From Dichotomocladium elegans (Eukaryota; Mucoromycota; Mucoromycetes; Mucorales; Lichtheimiaceae), in contig JAIXMN010000005.1 in NCBI GenBank assembly GCA_025716815.1, positions 1,798,001 through 1,862,000 on the forward strand: a DNA stretch of 64,000 nucleotides, in the 5' to 3' direction. The notes beneath the pieces are model-generated. The model did no database searches and was not told where the DNA came from. It saw only the letters and a program-made list of their open reading frames with translations. Position 1 is the first letter of the stretch; each line of letters begins with the position of its first letter. Made by a program: the position numbers and the translations under genes. Positions 10,768 to 23,431 of this stretch are shown piece by piece.

Positions 10768-11381
10768 ATGTCGTTCTCTACTGCCGGCAATACCCGACGA
10801 GGCTCATGGTTCAGCTTTATGAATGGTTCCATCGATAACAAAAGCGTCAAGTCAAAGAATAGAGGTAGCGATTCCCAGACGAGTGGTAAGCCAATTCAAG
10901 ATATATTACGGTCAGGAACACACGCACGCTTACACCATCAGCAGCGATCATCCAGAAGTCAATTCCATTTTTCAGCAAACGACGTTCTTTTATTGTGCGA
11001 GACGTTCGACATGTTGCTGGCAATAGCATACCCACCAGCGAGCCTATGTATGACCCACCAATCCCGTCACCACTAAGGAAGACGACGGAAGAAAAGCAAA
11101 ACTGGCTGCGGATCCGCGGCAAGCACAAGTCCGAAATCCTCGTCGATTATGGTACCGATAATCATGATGCCCACTATAGCTCATCATCGGACTCCACCAT
11201 TGCTTCGAGCGAAACACTCTCGGTATCTGCACCAACATTGCATATGGCTGCCCAATACAATTGCAAGATATGCACGGATCTCAAGGCTGTTCCAAACAAA
11301 ATGCTCGAATGCGGCCATCTTTTTCATGACAATTGCATTCGGGGCTGGGACGGGCAGTGTCCTACTTGTACGATTTATTGA
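10768..11381 (+). CDS. RING-H2 finger protein, putative E3 ubiquitin ligase
   Basis: Exons 10768-10885 and 10942-11381, 56-nt intron, phase 1, 185 aa. The first ~140 residues are Ser/Thr-rich and probably disordered. The C-terminus is a complete RING-H2: CKIC, then eleven residues, CGHLFHDNC, then seven residues, CPTC, ending three residues later. RING-H2 domains recruit E2 enzymes, and no substrate-binding or membrane domain is visible. The start is in a strong position after a pyrimidine-rich leader with long T/C runs (10690-10760). It is head-to-head with the other RING-like gene, which ends with a similar GH-x-FHD-C block. Confidence 0.75.
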
Positions 11382-12240
11382 GTTTCAGTTTTCTTCCATG
11401 TCTTCGATGTATACTATTTTATTCTTTCCCCCTCCATTTCAACTTGTTCATAATACATACACACCCATGTAGCATTTCCTATTCCTTTCAACTACGAAGT
11501 GCCACAAATTACCGCGTTGACCAGTATTGCCGAGGCAACTCTGCTTAAACTCGCCCCTCCCATGACAGGATTACCAGCACGCTTTACGTGTATCCTAAAA
11601 TAGAAATACGACTTGTATCCAGCTTTTCAGCTGGTGATGAATGCTAGCGTTGGTATTTTTAGGAACTCACCCCATTTGAATGGTTGTCGCCTGGGCGCCA
11701 CTAATTTCTATCGATGTATCTCATATCGTGGACTTGGGGACAAACTCTGCATATGCATAGTTTCATTAGTTAGCCAAATGGGTCACATGCTACTCAAAAA
11801 TAACGGGATGGCCTGCCTATTATGAATGACATGGCAGTGGCTGCGATCGGTTGGTCATACACTCACTCATAGACAAAGTCATCTGAGCAATGCCGTATCA
11901 GTACATTAGTCGCTTGTATGTATGAATAATATGGATGGATGGCCCTCTCCACGTTTCTATCGATATGTTGCTCGGTATGGGAATGATATCCGTAATAGGT
12001 GCTTCAGCTGATTATTACGTTTGTGGATTCATTCAATCCACCCGTCGCCGATAGGAAGGTCAAGTACGACGCTCATCCATGGAGGTACGTCATCGAATCC
12101 TACGGGTTGTAATATATCTTCGTATGAAAGACTAGCGGCTCAGCGGGGCACAAATGAAAGGGAACCGTCGTACCTGGAGCTGGAACTACAAAGTCTTGTG
12201 TTCCTACCGCTCGCTCGTACACATTCCCATCTCGTGAAGA
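11382..12240. other. Intergenic, nothing recognised
   Basis: Contains the 3' leader of the RING-H2 gene and the promoter of the nitronate monooxygenase gene. No conserved open frame or structural RNA was seen. Confidence 0.5.
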
Positions 12241-13383
<1,143 letters not shown>

Positions 13384-13484
13384 ATAGAATCCCTGTTTTT
13401 GCAAAAGTTGATATTGGCCATCAGTAAACATCGTCTGAGAATGTTTGTAACTTCATCTTTTAACCGCCGCTGACGATTCTTCCA

Positions 13485-13539
13485 CCCCCCCCCCCGGAGC
13501 GAGCCTTTCCGAGCCGGATCTCGGAAAGGGCAACCGCTC
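13485..13539. repeat. Poly-C run and strong hairpin
   Basis: Eleven C residues (13485-13495) precede a perfect 10-bp inverted repeat (13504-13513 with 13520-13529, 6-nt loop). An outer GAGCG/CGCTC pair (13497-13501, 13535-13539) encloses it. It lies about 90 bp upstream of the zinc-finger gene and could act on transcription or just be a hairpin-forming repeat. Confidence 0.75.
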
Positions 13540-13631
13540 GGTCTGTCTGCGCAATTGCGGCGCTTTATTTGTCTTTCTTTCTTTTTCTCCTTGAAATACG
13601 TGTTTCTTCCCTTTGTGCTTACCTTTACTGG

Positions 13632-13961
13632 ATGCCCGCCTTTGAACATGGTTGCCTTGTATGCTCTAGCAAGTTCAAGACTACCACCAAATTGAATAAG
13701 CACATGAAAGACAAGCATCTGGAAATGCTGGCGCTTGAATGTTCTTGCTGCAACAAAGCCTTCTCTTCAAGACGGTCCATCATCAACCACCTCAGGAAGT
13801 CCCCGAATGCGTCAGGTGTTCCCCTCTACACGCCCTATGTCTCAACGCATTCCGCTGTGACGACGAAAAATTCCTTCGTTACGCGTTCGGTCAGTTCTAG
13901 AAGTGTCCAATCTCAAGAATTCCACCATTTTATATGCCTCCCCTTCCCTATGCCCTCTTAA
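13632..13961 (+). CDS. Small C2H2 zinc-finger protein
   Basis: A single open frame of 109 aa starting MPAFEHGC. Two C2H2 fingers are visible: C-x2-C...H-x4-H (residues ~8-30, ending KHMKDKH) and C-x2-C with NHLRKS. The second finger's final His is not obvious, so it is atypical. The Ser/Thr-rich tail has no other domain. It could be a DNA-binding regulator or the first exon of a longer gene. A possible donor follows NASG near 13818. Confidence 0.5.
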   Translation: MPAFEHGCLVCSSKFKTTTKLNKHMKDKHLEMLALECSCCNKAFSSRRSIINHLRKSPNASGVPLYTPYVSTHSAVTTKNSFVTRSVSSRSVQSQEFHHFICLPFPMPS

Positions 13962-16900
13962 GCTCTATATGCGCCTTTCTTCCTAAGAAGGCCTTACACT
14001 AATGACATACCCTCAAAGTTGGTTGTTATACTCTTCTGAAACTTCTGTTTTTATCATCCTAGTCGTGCAGAGAGATCAAGTAACACTGTATAATTTTCCT
14101 CTATACCACTACAAATATATGGAATACGTCCCAAAACTCTCACTCTCCGCAATCTGGCTCCTGCGAATCTTGCTTGTTTTTTTTCTCCCATTCAAGTTTC
14201 AGATATCCAACTGCTATATTATACACGAGATGATCTTGATTTTGGAGGAACGTGGAAGACATACTGCAGTATTTAGGTATACTTGACAATAACTGAAGTA
14301 GTCCAAAGCCAGCTTGAAGGTAAACAACCCTCGATGATTTCATTCCTTGTCACGTGCTCAACATGACGTAAAAGGAAGTTTTTCTGTACGCCACCCCTAG
14401 CCTCATCCTCTATCCCAAATAGGAGCTCTTACTGTTCCTGCTTTCAAGGACCGATTTGAGACTTATATATGTGCTGCCTTTCTCATTTATATAGTCTCTT
14501 CATTATTATTGAGCTTATGTTTCTGATTAGTTATATTCTCATCATTCTCTTCATTTAATAGACATGTTACCTTGCCGGAGTGGGGTGATAGTCATGCGAT
14601 TCCAAGAGATACCCGGTCTCATAAGTAGCACGGCTACGTAGAAGCATCACATAGGCTCAATAGTAATGAATGAATTATAAACATAAGCATCAAGTTGATC
14701 CTAGAGAGTAGGGATAGTAATGAAACCATACTTGCTGTGAATCCTGAGGGCTCGGTGCTGCACACTAGGGTTTCAAGGAAGAAGGGTTTAATCATTTAAG
14801 TCATCTATCAGGAACCAATATGTACAGAATTAGAACACTTTTTAAAAATGAAAAGCCGAAACTCTATCTGGGGATAATGTACACTGGATGCCATATATAT
14901 GGATATCTTATTGTTGAGTAGATCTTTTTGTCAGATGACCGTATTTTACGTTTAATTATGACACCGCTGTTTTGTGGCTTGCAATCATATATATTTCAAG
15001 CCTAGAAATACAGAACTTTGTAGTTTTGCGCTTAGTTTCCATTTGTGCATGTTGTGAAGGTCGGTTGCTATACAATATCCTAGAGGCAAAAGGTTTACAG
15101 GAGCAAACGGGCAATGTGTATGTCCATTGTTGGCTGCCTCTATGCAGGACTTAATGAAGATGTCGAAAAGACAGCGCCGCAATTGAAAATTAGAAACAAA
15201 AAGTGTGATGTTGCTTCAGTTGCATATCTAAATAGGGTAAAAACACTTGTATAGTAGAGAGGTTGGAAGGCTGGCGTCAATGATTACCACTAGATGAAGT
15301 TTCAATGGCTATATCAAACCGGGTGGGATAAGTAGTACATCTTTGTACACAAATGGAATGCCTTTTGTAGTGACAAAACACCATCCAATTGCTTGCGTGA
15401 CACAAGAAACCACGTTGCTCGTGTGACCCCTGTACTTGTGTACATACACCCAGAGCTAAAAAGGCGAAGATGGGCAACACATTCTCAAATTCATTTCCGT
15501 CGCTAAGCAAAAGAATTCAGCCACAACAGTGTAATATTGCAATTATCGGTAAATCAGTCATCGCAGCATTCCAGGATTGGGAGCACGGTCAGTATTTCTT
15601 TTATACCTCGGTTTCTCCAATAAACCTCGTTACACTGCTTTAGTAGGTAGTGCAAAGTATGGTAAGGGGTGAACGATCATGGACTAGAGTCATGTGTCCA
15701 TCAGCACCAATGGTAGGAGTTCATGGTGCTCCGACTCAGAAGATTGGAGGTCTGAATAAAACATAATGCACTAGCTGTGTAACGATCCATGGGCATGGAT
15801 CGTTTCCCAACCCGATATAGTCGATACTGTGTCACGAAACAGACCCCATAGATACAACACACATTGAATACAAGACGCTTCTAAAATGAATGCACTCTAT
15901 TGCGTGCAGAGCTCCTTCAAAAAATTTATTTCTGTTCCTCGCACGTTTCTTACCAAGTCCAGCGATGAGTAATCCGACAATTTGATCTTATCCGCATTGT
16001 TGGAAGAGATCCTCCAAGGTCTGTTTTTTCCCACAAACGGTCACTGCTAAAATGCAGCTCTCCCTGTGCCTTCCCCAGTTTTTTTCTCGTATTGTAGATA
16101 GACATTATTGATTGTTAAAGCTACAGTGACGATAATCATACAGAAGATGGATAATGCTTTCCGACTTGGTCGGGTAAAGAAATAACATCGCCCTTCGTTC
16201 CAATTCTCCGGGTACTTAAAACGCCTATTCGGCGTGACGAGAAGTTTGTATACCCTCCTGAACTTTATCGAAATCTTTCGTGAGCTAAAAAAGTTATTTT
16301 AATACAATATTTTGTGCGCCTTCAGGCGGGCCCGGGCTGGCCTCTTTAAGGAATGTCGTACAATCAACACTTCATCGGTTGATATTATCCAAACAAGCGC
16401 GCGTTGTTGAAGTATACTTTAACTTTCTGGTATCCTAGATACAAGTTCGATAAGAAAGCAACTCCACTTTATGCATCTACTGCATGGGCGATCTGTACAC
16501 GCATATGAAGTGGGGGGTACTATGCGGAGCATAGCCAAAGCGTAAAATGACACCATTGCCACGTTTCAGTTACCATGACATCATGTGTAACGTGGACTCT
16601 ATGACGCTTTCCCCACATGCATATCTCAAAGAATAATCATGACATCATTGTGCATGGCTTTTATACAGTGGTTACCTTCAAGGATGGTTCCTATAACGGA
16701 CTCCACTTTTGACGTAATGCAATTCATACTACATGGTCATAAAAGGCTGAGGGACTTAACCACATTTCCGTCGCTACGGCTGAAAATATTACACGTTTTG
16801 CCGTAGTTTTAGTGAGTCTACTGTGTATTTCCGCGACTGCATCCCATTATACTTATCGTTATTCCATGGAGTTTGAGTATGGCCAAATGTTCTATAATAA

Positions 16901-17816
16901 GGAGTCAACAAGTAAAAGGGTTAGTGGAAAAGTGGGCGGATAAAAAAGCAGGAAAAAGAAAAAAATGAAATCAGCAAAGGCAAACGCCCTTTTTATATTG
17001 TTTGCAATCCGAAAAAGCGGGGGTGAATAAAGCATGTTTCTAATAATAAACCACATGACGACAAGCATAGGCAGGCTGATTGTTGCCAAGGGTCCAAGCA
17101 AGAATGATGGACTCCCTGAACACGAAATGCATTGCGAAAAAAGTAAAAAGCCGATTTCCGAAGGGCACATACCAGGGGGCAATTATAAAAATAGCAACAT
17201 GCTCCTTTTTCGATCCGATGGAGGTAACCGATGTGCACAGGCGCACAAGGATTGGACCGATTTAGTTGGTCGGTCACAGGGCCAGGGCCGGAAAAAGCAG
17301 CGGAAAAGATTTATCCTTGTGCAGCAGCATGTGTAACAGCTATCGGTTTAAGACGGCATTCGTTCCAGCGACCTCATAACTCCGGTCAGGTTCAATGTTA
17401 CACGTTGGGTTACATGGTCACGTATTTCCATGGAAAAGTTAGAGAAAAGCAAAATGTGTATGATTGGTGTGTTCTAACAAAAGGTGGGGAGCGAGAAATG
17501 GTTATGTCATTTATCACAACGCAAGAGTGAGACGCGGAGTATGCAGGGTGACGAGAGTAGACCTGCATTACATATCTTCAGGATTACAATTTTAGCTCGC
17601 TTTTGGCCTATTTGTGTGGGACAAGAACTTAGACTTTTGTGGTTTCTTCGGAATATGGGGGAGAATGTGTCCGTCCTTTTTTTAGGGGTTGCATTAAACA
17701 TATAAATACAAACACGCCTTTCCCACTTCCCCAAGTTTTTTTTTTTCTTCATTCATCCACACTCACAACACTCGCACACACTTTTCATACCTCATCTCTT
17801 TTTTACATCATACATC
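13962..17816. other. Gene-poor AT-rich region
   Basis: No conserved reading frame was recognised over 3.8 kb. Short overlapping frames at 16890-17530 on both strands include hydrophobic stretches with plausible splice sites (gtatgt near 17173, ttcag near 17119 on the minus strand), but none matches a known family. It contains the palindrome at 15781-15804. Confidence 0.5.
15781..15804. repeat. Perfect 11-bp inverted repeat with 2-nt spacer
   Basis: AACGATCCATG, GG, CATGGATCGTT. A perfect palindrome inside the gene-poor stretch. Possible protein-binding site or hairpin; role unknown. Confidence 0.8.
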
Positions 17817-18581
17817 ATGCCATCCGCACTCACACATACATCTTCCCCTTCCTCCAAGTCTCTCAAGTGGACTACTCAGCGCATAAAGTCGGGCCGTGTG
17901 CACAAGCGCACTACGTCTAATACCTCTTCCACATCCACTTCCTCACGATCTCCTTCTACGTGCCACCTCAAGAAGCCTGTATCCCGCCAGGACGCTATCC
18001 GTCAGCTTGAGTCCGAACTTGCCTTCACCTACGATACTTTTGCGACTGTCAATGTCATGTTTGAAAGTCTTCAGCATGCCTATTGCTCGTCAAAATACGA
18101 GATGGATCAAGCTCGCAATGAGACTCGACTAAGCGACAAAGAAAAGGAGCTTTTGGCGGCCTACGATGATCTCGGTCTTCAAGTGACCCATCTCGAGCGC
18201 CAAATTGTCAAACTCGAAAAGCGATTGGCTGAGCTCCGATCATCGACTCCTGTAACACAGACTCCATCTCCCGCCGTTTCGCCTGCTGTTACTTCGACAT
18301 CGCCCGCTCAAGATATATCATCTCCTGTTCTGTCACCCTCCACATCGCCCTATCTGTCTTATCCAGACTATCCTTTTGCCGGAAATGGTTGCTTTTACGA
18401 ACAACAGAGCTTATATTGTGGATTTCTGCAGTCACAGCAGTATCTGCCGCACCATTACCAACAGCAGCAACACCTGCAGCAGCCCTATCTCATTTCCAAC
18501 TCCTTCTTCGATCCCACACTTGTTTACAACCCCCACACTGCTGGCTACTATTTCTCCAACACAAATGTCATCCCATTTTAA
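17817..18581 (+). CDS. Coiled-coil protein of unknown function
   Basis: An intronless 254-aa frame. The basic Ser/Thr-rich N-terminus (~55 residues) is followed by two helical segments rich in E/K/L: RQDAIRQLESELAFTYDTF (~60-80), and KEKELLAAYDDLGLQ with HLERQIVKLEKRLAELR (~108-140). These look like a short coiled coil, possibly of the bZIP-like or tropomyosin-like kind, but no basic DNA-contact motif was found. The C-terminal half is Pro/Ser/Gln/Tyr-rich with a short polyGln stretch. The long pyrimidine-rich leader (17740-17810) and AT-rich 3' flank fit a real expressed gene. Confidence 0.7.
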   Translation: MPSALTHTSSPSSKSLKWTTQRIKSGRVHKRTTSNTSSTSTSSRSPSTCHLKKPVSRQDAIRQLESELAFTYDTFATVNVMFESLQHAYCSSKYEMDQARNETRLSDKEKELLAAYDDLGLQVTHLERQIVKLEKRLAELRSSTPVTQTPSPAVSPAVTSTSPAQDISSPVLSPSTSPYLSYPDYPFAGNGCFYEQQSLYCGFLQSQQYLPHHYQQQQHLQQPYLISNSFFDPTLVYNPHTAGYYFSNTNVIPF

Positions 18582-20002
18582 GCAGCCCACTCTTCTTCTC
18601 TGTATCATGCCCAACATCCATCTCTATGCAATCAAGCAGTGAATCTCACCAAACATATTAACTCGTCCCCAACACTCTCATTTAACTTTTCTTACGCCAC
18701 ATGCACGTATATATTCCCTCATTGTTACCTTGCAATTATCTACAAGCGATCACTTCTTTCATACAACAGCATCCTCTTTCTCTCTTCTATGATCTATACC
18801 CATTTTCAGGCATTTTTGTATAGCAGGCATACATTCCATTATCATATTTATATATATATATATCTACATATACGCATATACATCACATCATTCATTTGCT
18901 TCTTGTAAACATAATAAAAAGTTCTCATTTTTTCCTTTTCATAACGAAAAAGAAGTCCAGTTATTTGCGTCTGACTATTTTCATAATGGGTTATATCTCA
19001 TTTGGCTTGTAGTTTGCTTAATCCCAAAGTATGATGGCGAAATCGCTCAAAAATTGGTTTCCTACACAAGGTGAAAATAATGTCGCACAGCCGCATATAT
19101 AGAAAAGAGGGCATCATAAACTTAACTTATCGTCTCATCTAATTCCAAAAACCTACCTGATGCCGACGTATTGATAGCTATGGCAGATCGATTAAGATAA
19201 TTCGATATATTTAAAGATTCATATATCCATACTTATGTAGCCTTGTTGAGTATAGTCTTAATGTAAGTTGTGGCGATGCACGCTTCTAGCTTCCTCGCTT
19301 GCAGCTTTAGACTGACTCGCCAACCACTGTGTTACTTTTTCTCGCTGATGACTACATGACAGGTGGTATTTAATGATCACCCAATGCCTGAATTGCTCTC
19401 CCCAAAGGTAAAGATCTTTCCATAATCTTCTCTAGGACAAAGAATGGATTCCCCGTCAATATATTTGAAAGAAACTTATGCTTTTATCGATGTTACTTTC
19501 AATTCGGTAGTTTCCTGTATTTCTTGCAAATCATATGAGAACCATTATTCGTACCAGAATTCTTTCTCAATACGTTCTGCTGCATTTAATGCACTCAAAA
19601 TCTTCTCAAGCACCAGATTGATAAATCTGTCTTTTGTCTTAAGCAGAATATATCCTATAGCTGTACTTGAGCGTTTCTTCTCTCACTAGATGTCTGTATC
19701 TTTTTCGTCTTAAGGATATACGTGCTATGCATATATCCTGTACGGGAACATGTAGATTGAGAAGAATACTTCTCCATCAATAGCATGACCATGTTCAGAT
19801 ATCGACGGATCATTTCAGAAATGATGCATGTGTATAGCGGTGAAATATCCAACGGGAAGACTTAAATCATTCATTCGGAATTTTTGCAAGACAATGATCT
19901 CCGATCTTTTGATTTCTATTAGGATGGGAGCACATCCAGAGTCTGTGTCTTTTATAAAACATGTACGGATAAGTGCATCAAGTAGAGGTGAGGAGGGGTA
20001 AT
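18582..20002. other. Intergenic, AT-rich
   Basis: Contains a short (TA)n run near 18848-18862. No supported gene or RNA. Confidence 0.5.
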
Positions 20003-20917
20003 TTATCGGAAGACATCTGTGTTTCTGAAGCTTGATCTATCTCTTAATGCGTCGTTGTGGCTCTTGTATTCCATCACTGTCTCCGAGGGCAGCGCGAGCA
20101 CTCTCTTTATAGTATCTCTACAAGAAATCAACGCGATGAGGCATAGAATTCCTCGTATACGGTTTGGGGACCATACCTTATTCTCAAATTAATCCTGTTG
20201 TTCAAAGCTGTCTTATTCCATACAGAAATTATATCCTCTGAGCTACGAATGGATAACACTGCGCCGCATATCTCATCCTTGACTTCAAATTGGTCTCCAA
20301 TAATCGCCAGTACCTAGCGAACGCACACCAAATGCATATGTGAGCTCCCTCCCCTCGCACACAAATATATTACCTAGCTTACCAAGTTTTCCCAGTATCG
20401 ACTCGCTAGCCCTTTCTTTAGTCGAACAATCCACTTTCCTCCATTGATATTTGCCCCATCCTTTTTTTTTTAAAAAAAAAAAAAGATCAAACAGCCAATT
20501 AGCTCTGGTATGCCAATCCTTCTTATGTGTGTCTGTGTGCGTTTTTTTTTTTTTTTTACCTCCCATACAGGTCGGACGCCGTATTTGAACAAGTGGTAGT
20601 CGCTCACAGTAGGTAATTCAAAAGGGCGTCGTAAATGACTGTAAACTGCCCAGAAATCCTCAATCTACAGGCGAGGTTGGAATGGGATGGTTAACGGTGA
20701 AGATCATTGAGGCGGAGGACAGCCGCATGCGCGACATTTGTGCGTTTCTTTTTTTTCGTCTGCTTGCCGTTGAAAACTGTGCGATGCGCTTCATACTGTC
20801 TTCATAGTTTGTAATCTTTGCACCTGGTACCCGGTGCATAAACCAAAATACCCAAGTGTAATGTAATGGATGTGAAACGTCGTTTTGATTATCTGCAGTG
20901 GCCTTGTTCATGGTCAT
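20003..20917 (-). CDS. Translation initiation factor eIF4E family (4EHP/class II-like)
   Basis: Exons 20768-20917, 20560-20664, 20383-20460, 20177-20313 and 20003-20117, 194 aa. An in-frame TAA directly precedes the ATG. Conserved blocks in order: HPLHYTWVFWFMHR, then FSTIEDFWAVYSHL, SDYHLFKYGVRPVWE (cap-contact Trp-Glu), NGGKWIVRLKKGLASRYWENL, EVKDEICGAVLSIR, SVWNKTA, and RNTDVFR at the end. The second cap-stacking Trp of class I is replaced (KITNYEDS region), as in 4EHP-type proteins, while the first Trp is kept. It binds the m7G cap and may repress or activate translation. Intron 1 (20665-20767) uses a GC donor (gcaagc). Intron 2 ends in a T10A13 palindrome at the acceptor. Confidence 0.93.
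20462..20484. repeat. T10A13 homopolymer palindrome in eIF4E intron 2
   Basis: Ten T followed by thirteen A on the plus strand. On the coding strand it places A-rich sequence directly against the 3' splice site (…aaaag|GAT), which is unusual for an acceptor. Confidence 0.85.
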
Positions 20918-21416
20918 TTAGAATAGATTCTTTTTCCCCTCCACACACATTTTTTCATAGAAGTCTCAGCATGTTGCCCTTTCCCACCCTTCCTTTTCAT
21001 TGGCCGAAAAATTGACCTAGAGATCGCGCCGAAAAGAAAAAAGTTCCGTCGTAGCCCAGTTCGTCCCCGGGGAACAGTCGCCGAGCTTTCATGAACATCA
21101 TTATGAAGGGTGTCACTAGGGGGATCATCTTTACGTAACATTGTTCGCCTATCACCGTATTTGCCTATACAGAGTCTTCTGGATTTTAATGGAGAAAAAG
21201 AGACGAGAGTTTGTTTATCTGCCGGTTCATGGCCATACTCCAGCATACATTTTTTCATGGTAAAATCAATGCAGCCTAGGCTAATCTTTATGTATAGAAG
21301 CAGCAGTAGCGTCAACGTCAGGGCAAATGGCGGAGAAAAGAAATGTGTATAGGATTATGCTAATACAAACAGGAAAAAGGTGGAAAACAAATGATCTAAA
21401 AGTGCGTTTTTCTTTT
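20918..21416. other. Intergenic between eIF4E and GTP/GDP carrier genes
   Basis: A 133-codon open frame at 20914-21315 (-) overlaps the eIF4E start region and shows no family resemblance. I see only promoter and 3' flank here. Confidence 0.5.
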
Positions 21417-22638
21417 TTACTTCTTCAAGGCTTGGTCGAAGAAGGGAATCAGCTGCTGGGCAACGGTGAAACTGAAGATAAGCTTGGGGCCAACCTAAAT
21501 AGGAAAATGAATATGAGTCACACTAGGTTGTATTTTCCTCCTTCAATCACATGAAAAGACACTTACGACCAAGATCTTGGGTGTCAAGCCCTTGAAGAAG
21601 CCAGCAAATCCTTCCTTCTTGATAAGATCCTTGATAATGTTCAAACCAGATTCGGGGTTCTCAAAGTTACGGTTTTGGATACGGGTCTTGACAACGTCCA
21701 AGGGAGCGGCAACAGTGATGGATGCAACGGCACCACCGATGGAAGAGCAGAAGTTCTGGAAGAATGTAGCCTGGTTGTAGTCGCTCAGGTGGAACACATA
21801 TTCCTTGACAAACGCAGAGCCACCAAACAGAGCGAAGGAACCTGGTGCATTACGGGCAGCAGTCCAACCTGCACCTCTAAAAGAATTTCATAGGCGTATA
21901 AATATGTTTTACTGGTCTGCTGAACCCTTTCGCTCCTATCCACAGCTTACCGATACAAGCCCATGCCCTCATCCTTGATGATGGTAAAGAAGCCACGGCC
22001 ACGGAAGGCCTCGGGGTTCGTCTGGCGCTTAATCTTCAACACATCCAAAGGCAAGAGCGCGATTTCACCAATGCCCACCAAGCTACCGGCCGTTGCGTGC
22101 ATGATCGTCTTGCCAGTCTTCTCACCAAATGCAGATGTGAAGGCATCCTTGTGGTGCTTATTCAAATAATCCTTGACGAAAGGCTGACCACCGAACTTAT
22201 AGACACGCTGAGCAACCTTGTAGCCAGCAGCAAAACCAAGGCCAGGGAACAGCGAGGTGTATTTCTTCAAGAAGGCGTCCTTGGCAGCATCCTATATTCA
22301 TTCCGAAACAACCTTTATCAGACGGCAGGGGAGAAAGAGAACACAAAGGGGAAAGGGACAAATCTTCTACTATACCTTGAAGATGACCTTGTTCAACAGA
22401 GCATAGCTCTCAGCTGAAGACAAACCGCCACCGAAAATCTAAAGACGTATCCTCGGTTAGTTTGAGGGATAAAGGTGTAGACCGGTGACAGGCTTACTCT
22501 GGACTGGTTGCTCATAAGACGCTTGGCGACAGTGTCAACGGGGTGGAAAATAATCAGCTCGAGAATACCAGAGCTGGCAGAGCCCAAGAAACGAGCAGTT
22601 CCAGATTCAGACTTTCCAGTGGCGATGGGAGGCGACAT
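21417..22638 (-). CDS. GGC1: Mitochondrial GTP/GDP carrier
   Basis: Exons 22498-22638, 22376-22438, 21951-22291, 21567-21876 and 21417-21494, 310 aa. The three mitochondrial-carrier repeats show their signatures: HPVDTVAKR (repeat 1), LPLDVLKIKR (repeat 2) and APLDVVKTRI (repeat 3). Diagnostic segments such as LFPGLGFAAGYKVAQRVYKF, GWTAARNAPGSFALFGG and FFKGLTPKILV match yeast Ggc1/Yhm1 rather than other carriers. It exchanges matrix GDP for GTP across the inner membrane and is linked to iron homeostasis in yeast. The length is normal and all introns are GT-AG. Confidence 0.93.
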
Positions 22639-23431
22639 TGTTGAATGAGGGCTGGAGCAAAGGGAGAAAGAGAAAGAGGGAGCGGTGGGGACTGTCAAAA
22701 CTTTTTTTTTTGTTTTCCACCTGGCAATGTTGCGTTTTTGTGTCACCTGCTTATCCAACGGAACTTGAAGTTTACTACCAGGGCAAAGAAACCCGCACGA
22801 AGATCCTTTTCCATTCTCGTTTGCTCTATACCGTCACCAAATTTCTAATGGAAGTGTATTATTATTATACACGCTAAGTCATAATTGATTCATCGACCAT
22901 TTCTTTTCTCTTATTGAAGAATGTAGAGAAGAAATCCCTGTTTTTGTTGACTGTAATCTCCGACATGAGAGTCAAATCATCAGAAAGAGTCTTCCGAAAA
23001 TCGGAACAAATCAGCGCGTTGAATGTTCATGCCGTTTTTATCACCGGTCAGCTCACTTTGACCTGGCGTAGATTATATCTCAGCCGAAAGTGCCTGAGAT
23101 TTTTACACCCATTGTCCAACTATGGTAGCATCCCTTGTGCCAACGGCAGTCTATTATGTTATGTACATCGACCCATTTTATACAACAACAATAGCTTCAT
23201 GTTCTACAAATAGATATGCAGGAATATATAGAATGTGCAAAGAATATGAAATCGATCTTCCCTTGGAGAGAAACCTTGGGAACACAGGCGTTTAATTTGG
23301 TCATACACTATTTCTTTCTAAAAAAATAGAGAGATAGAGAGAGAAAGAAGAACACCTTCTTTACTTTTTTTTTTCTGTAAGCCACTATTTCAATTTGAAG
23401 CTAGGCAATCCCGCCCCATTATACGGATCCA
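22639..23431. other. Divergent promoter region
   Basis: Lies between the GTP/GDP carrier (-) and the dysferlin-domain gene (+). It has purine/pyrimidine runs (a GAGA run at 23328-23347, a T run near 23365). No gene seen. Confidence 0.5.

Noticed and set aside
16892..17530. Overlapping small ORFs with hydrophobic stretches on both strands
   Set aside because: Plausible splice sites exist but no frame is favoured and no family resemblance was found, so they are not called as genes.
20914..21315. 133-codon minus-strand frame upstream of eIF4E
   Set aside because: No domain, low-complexity basic composition, and it overlaps the eIF4E start region in another frame. It looks like promoter DNA.
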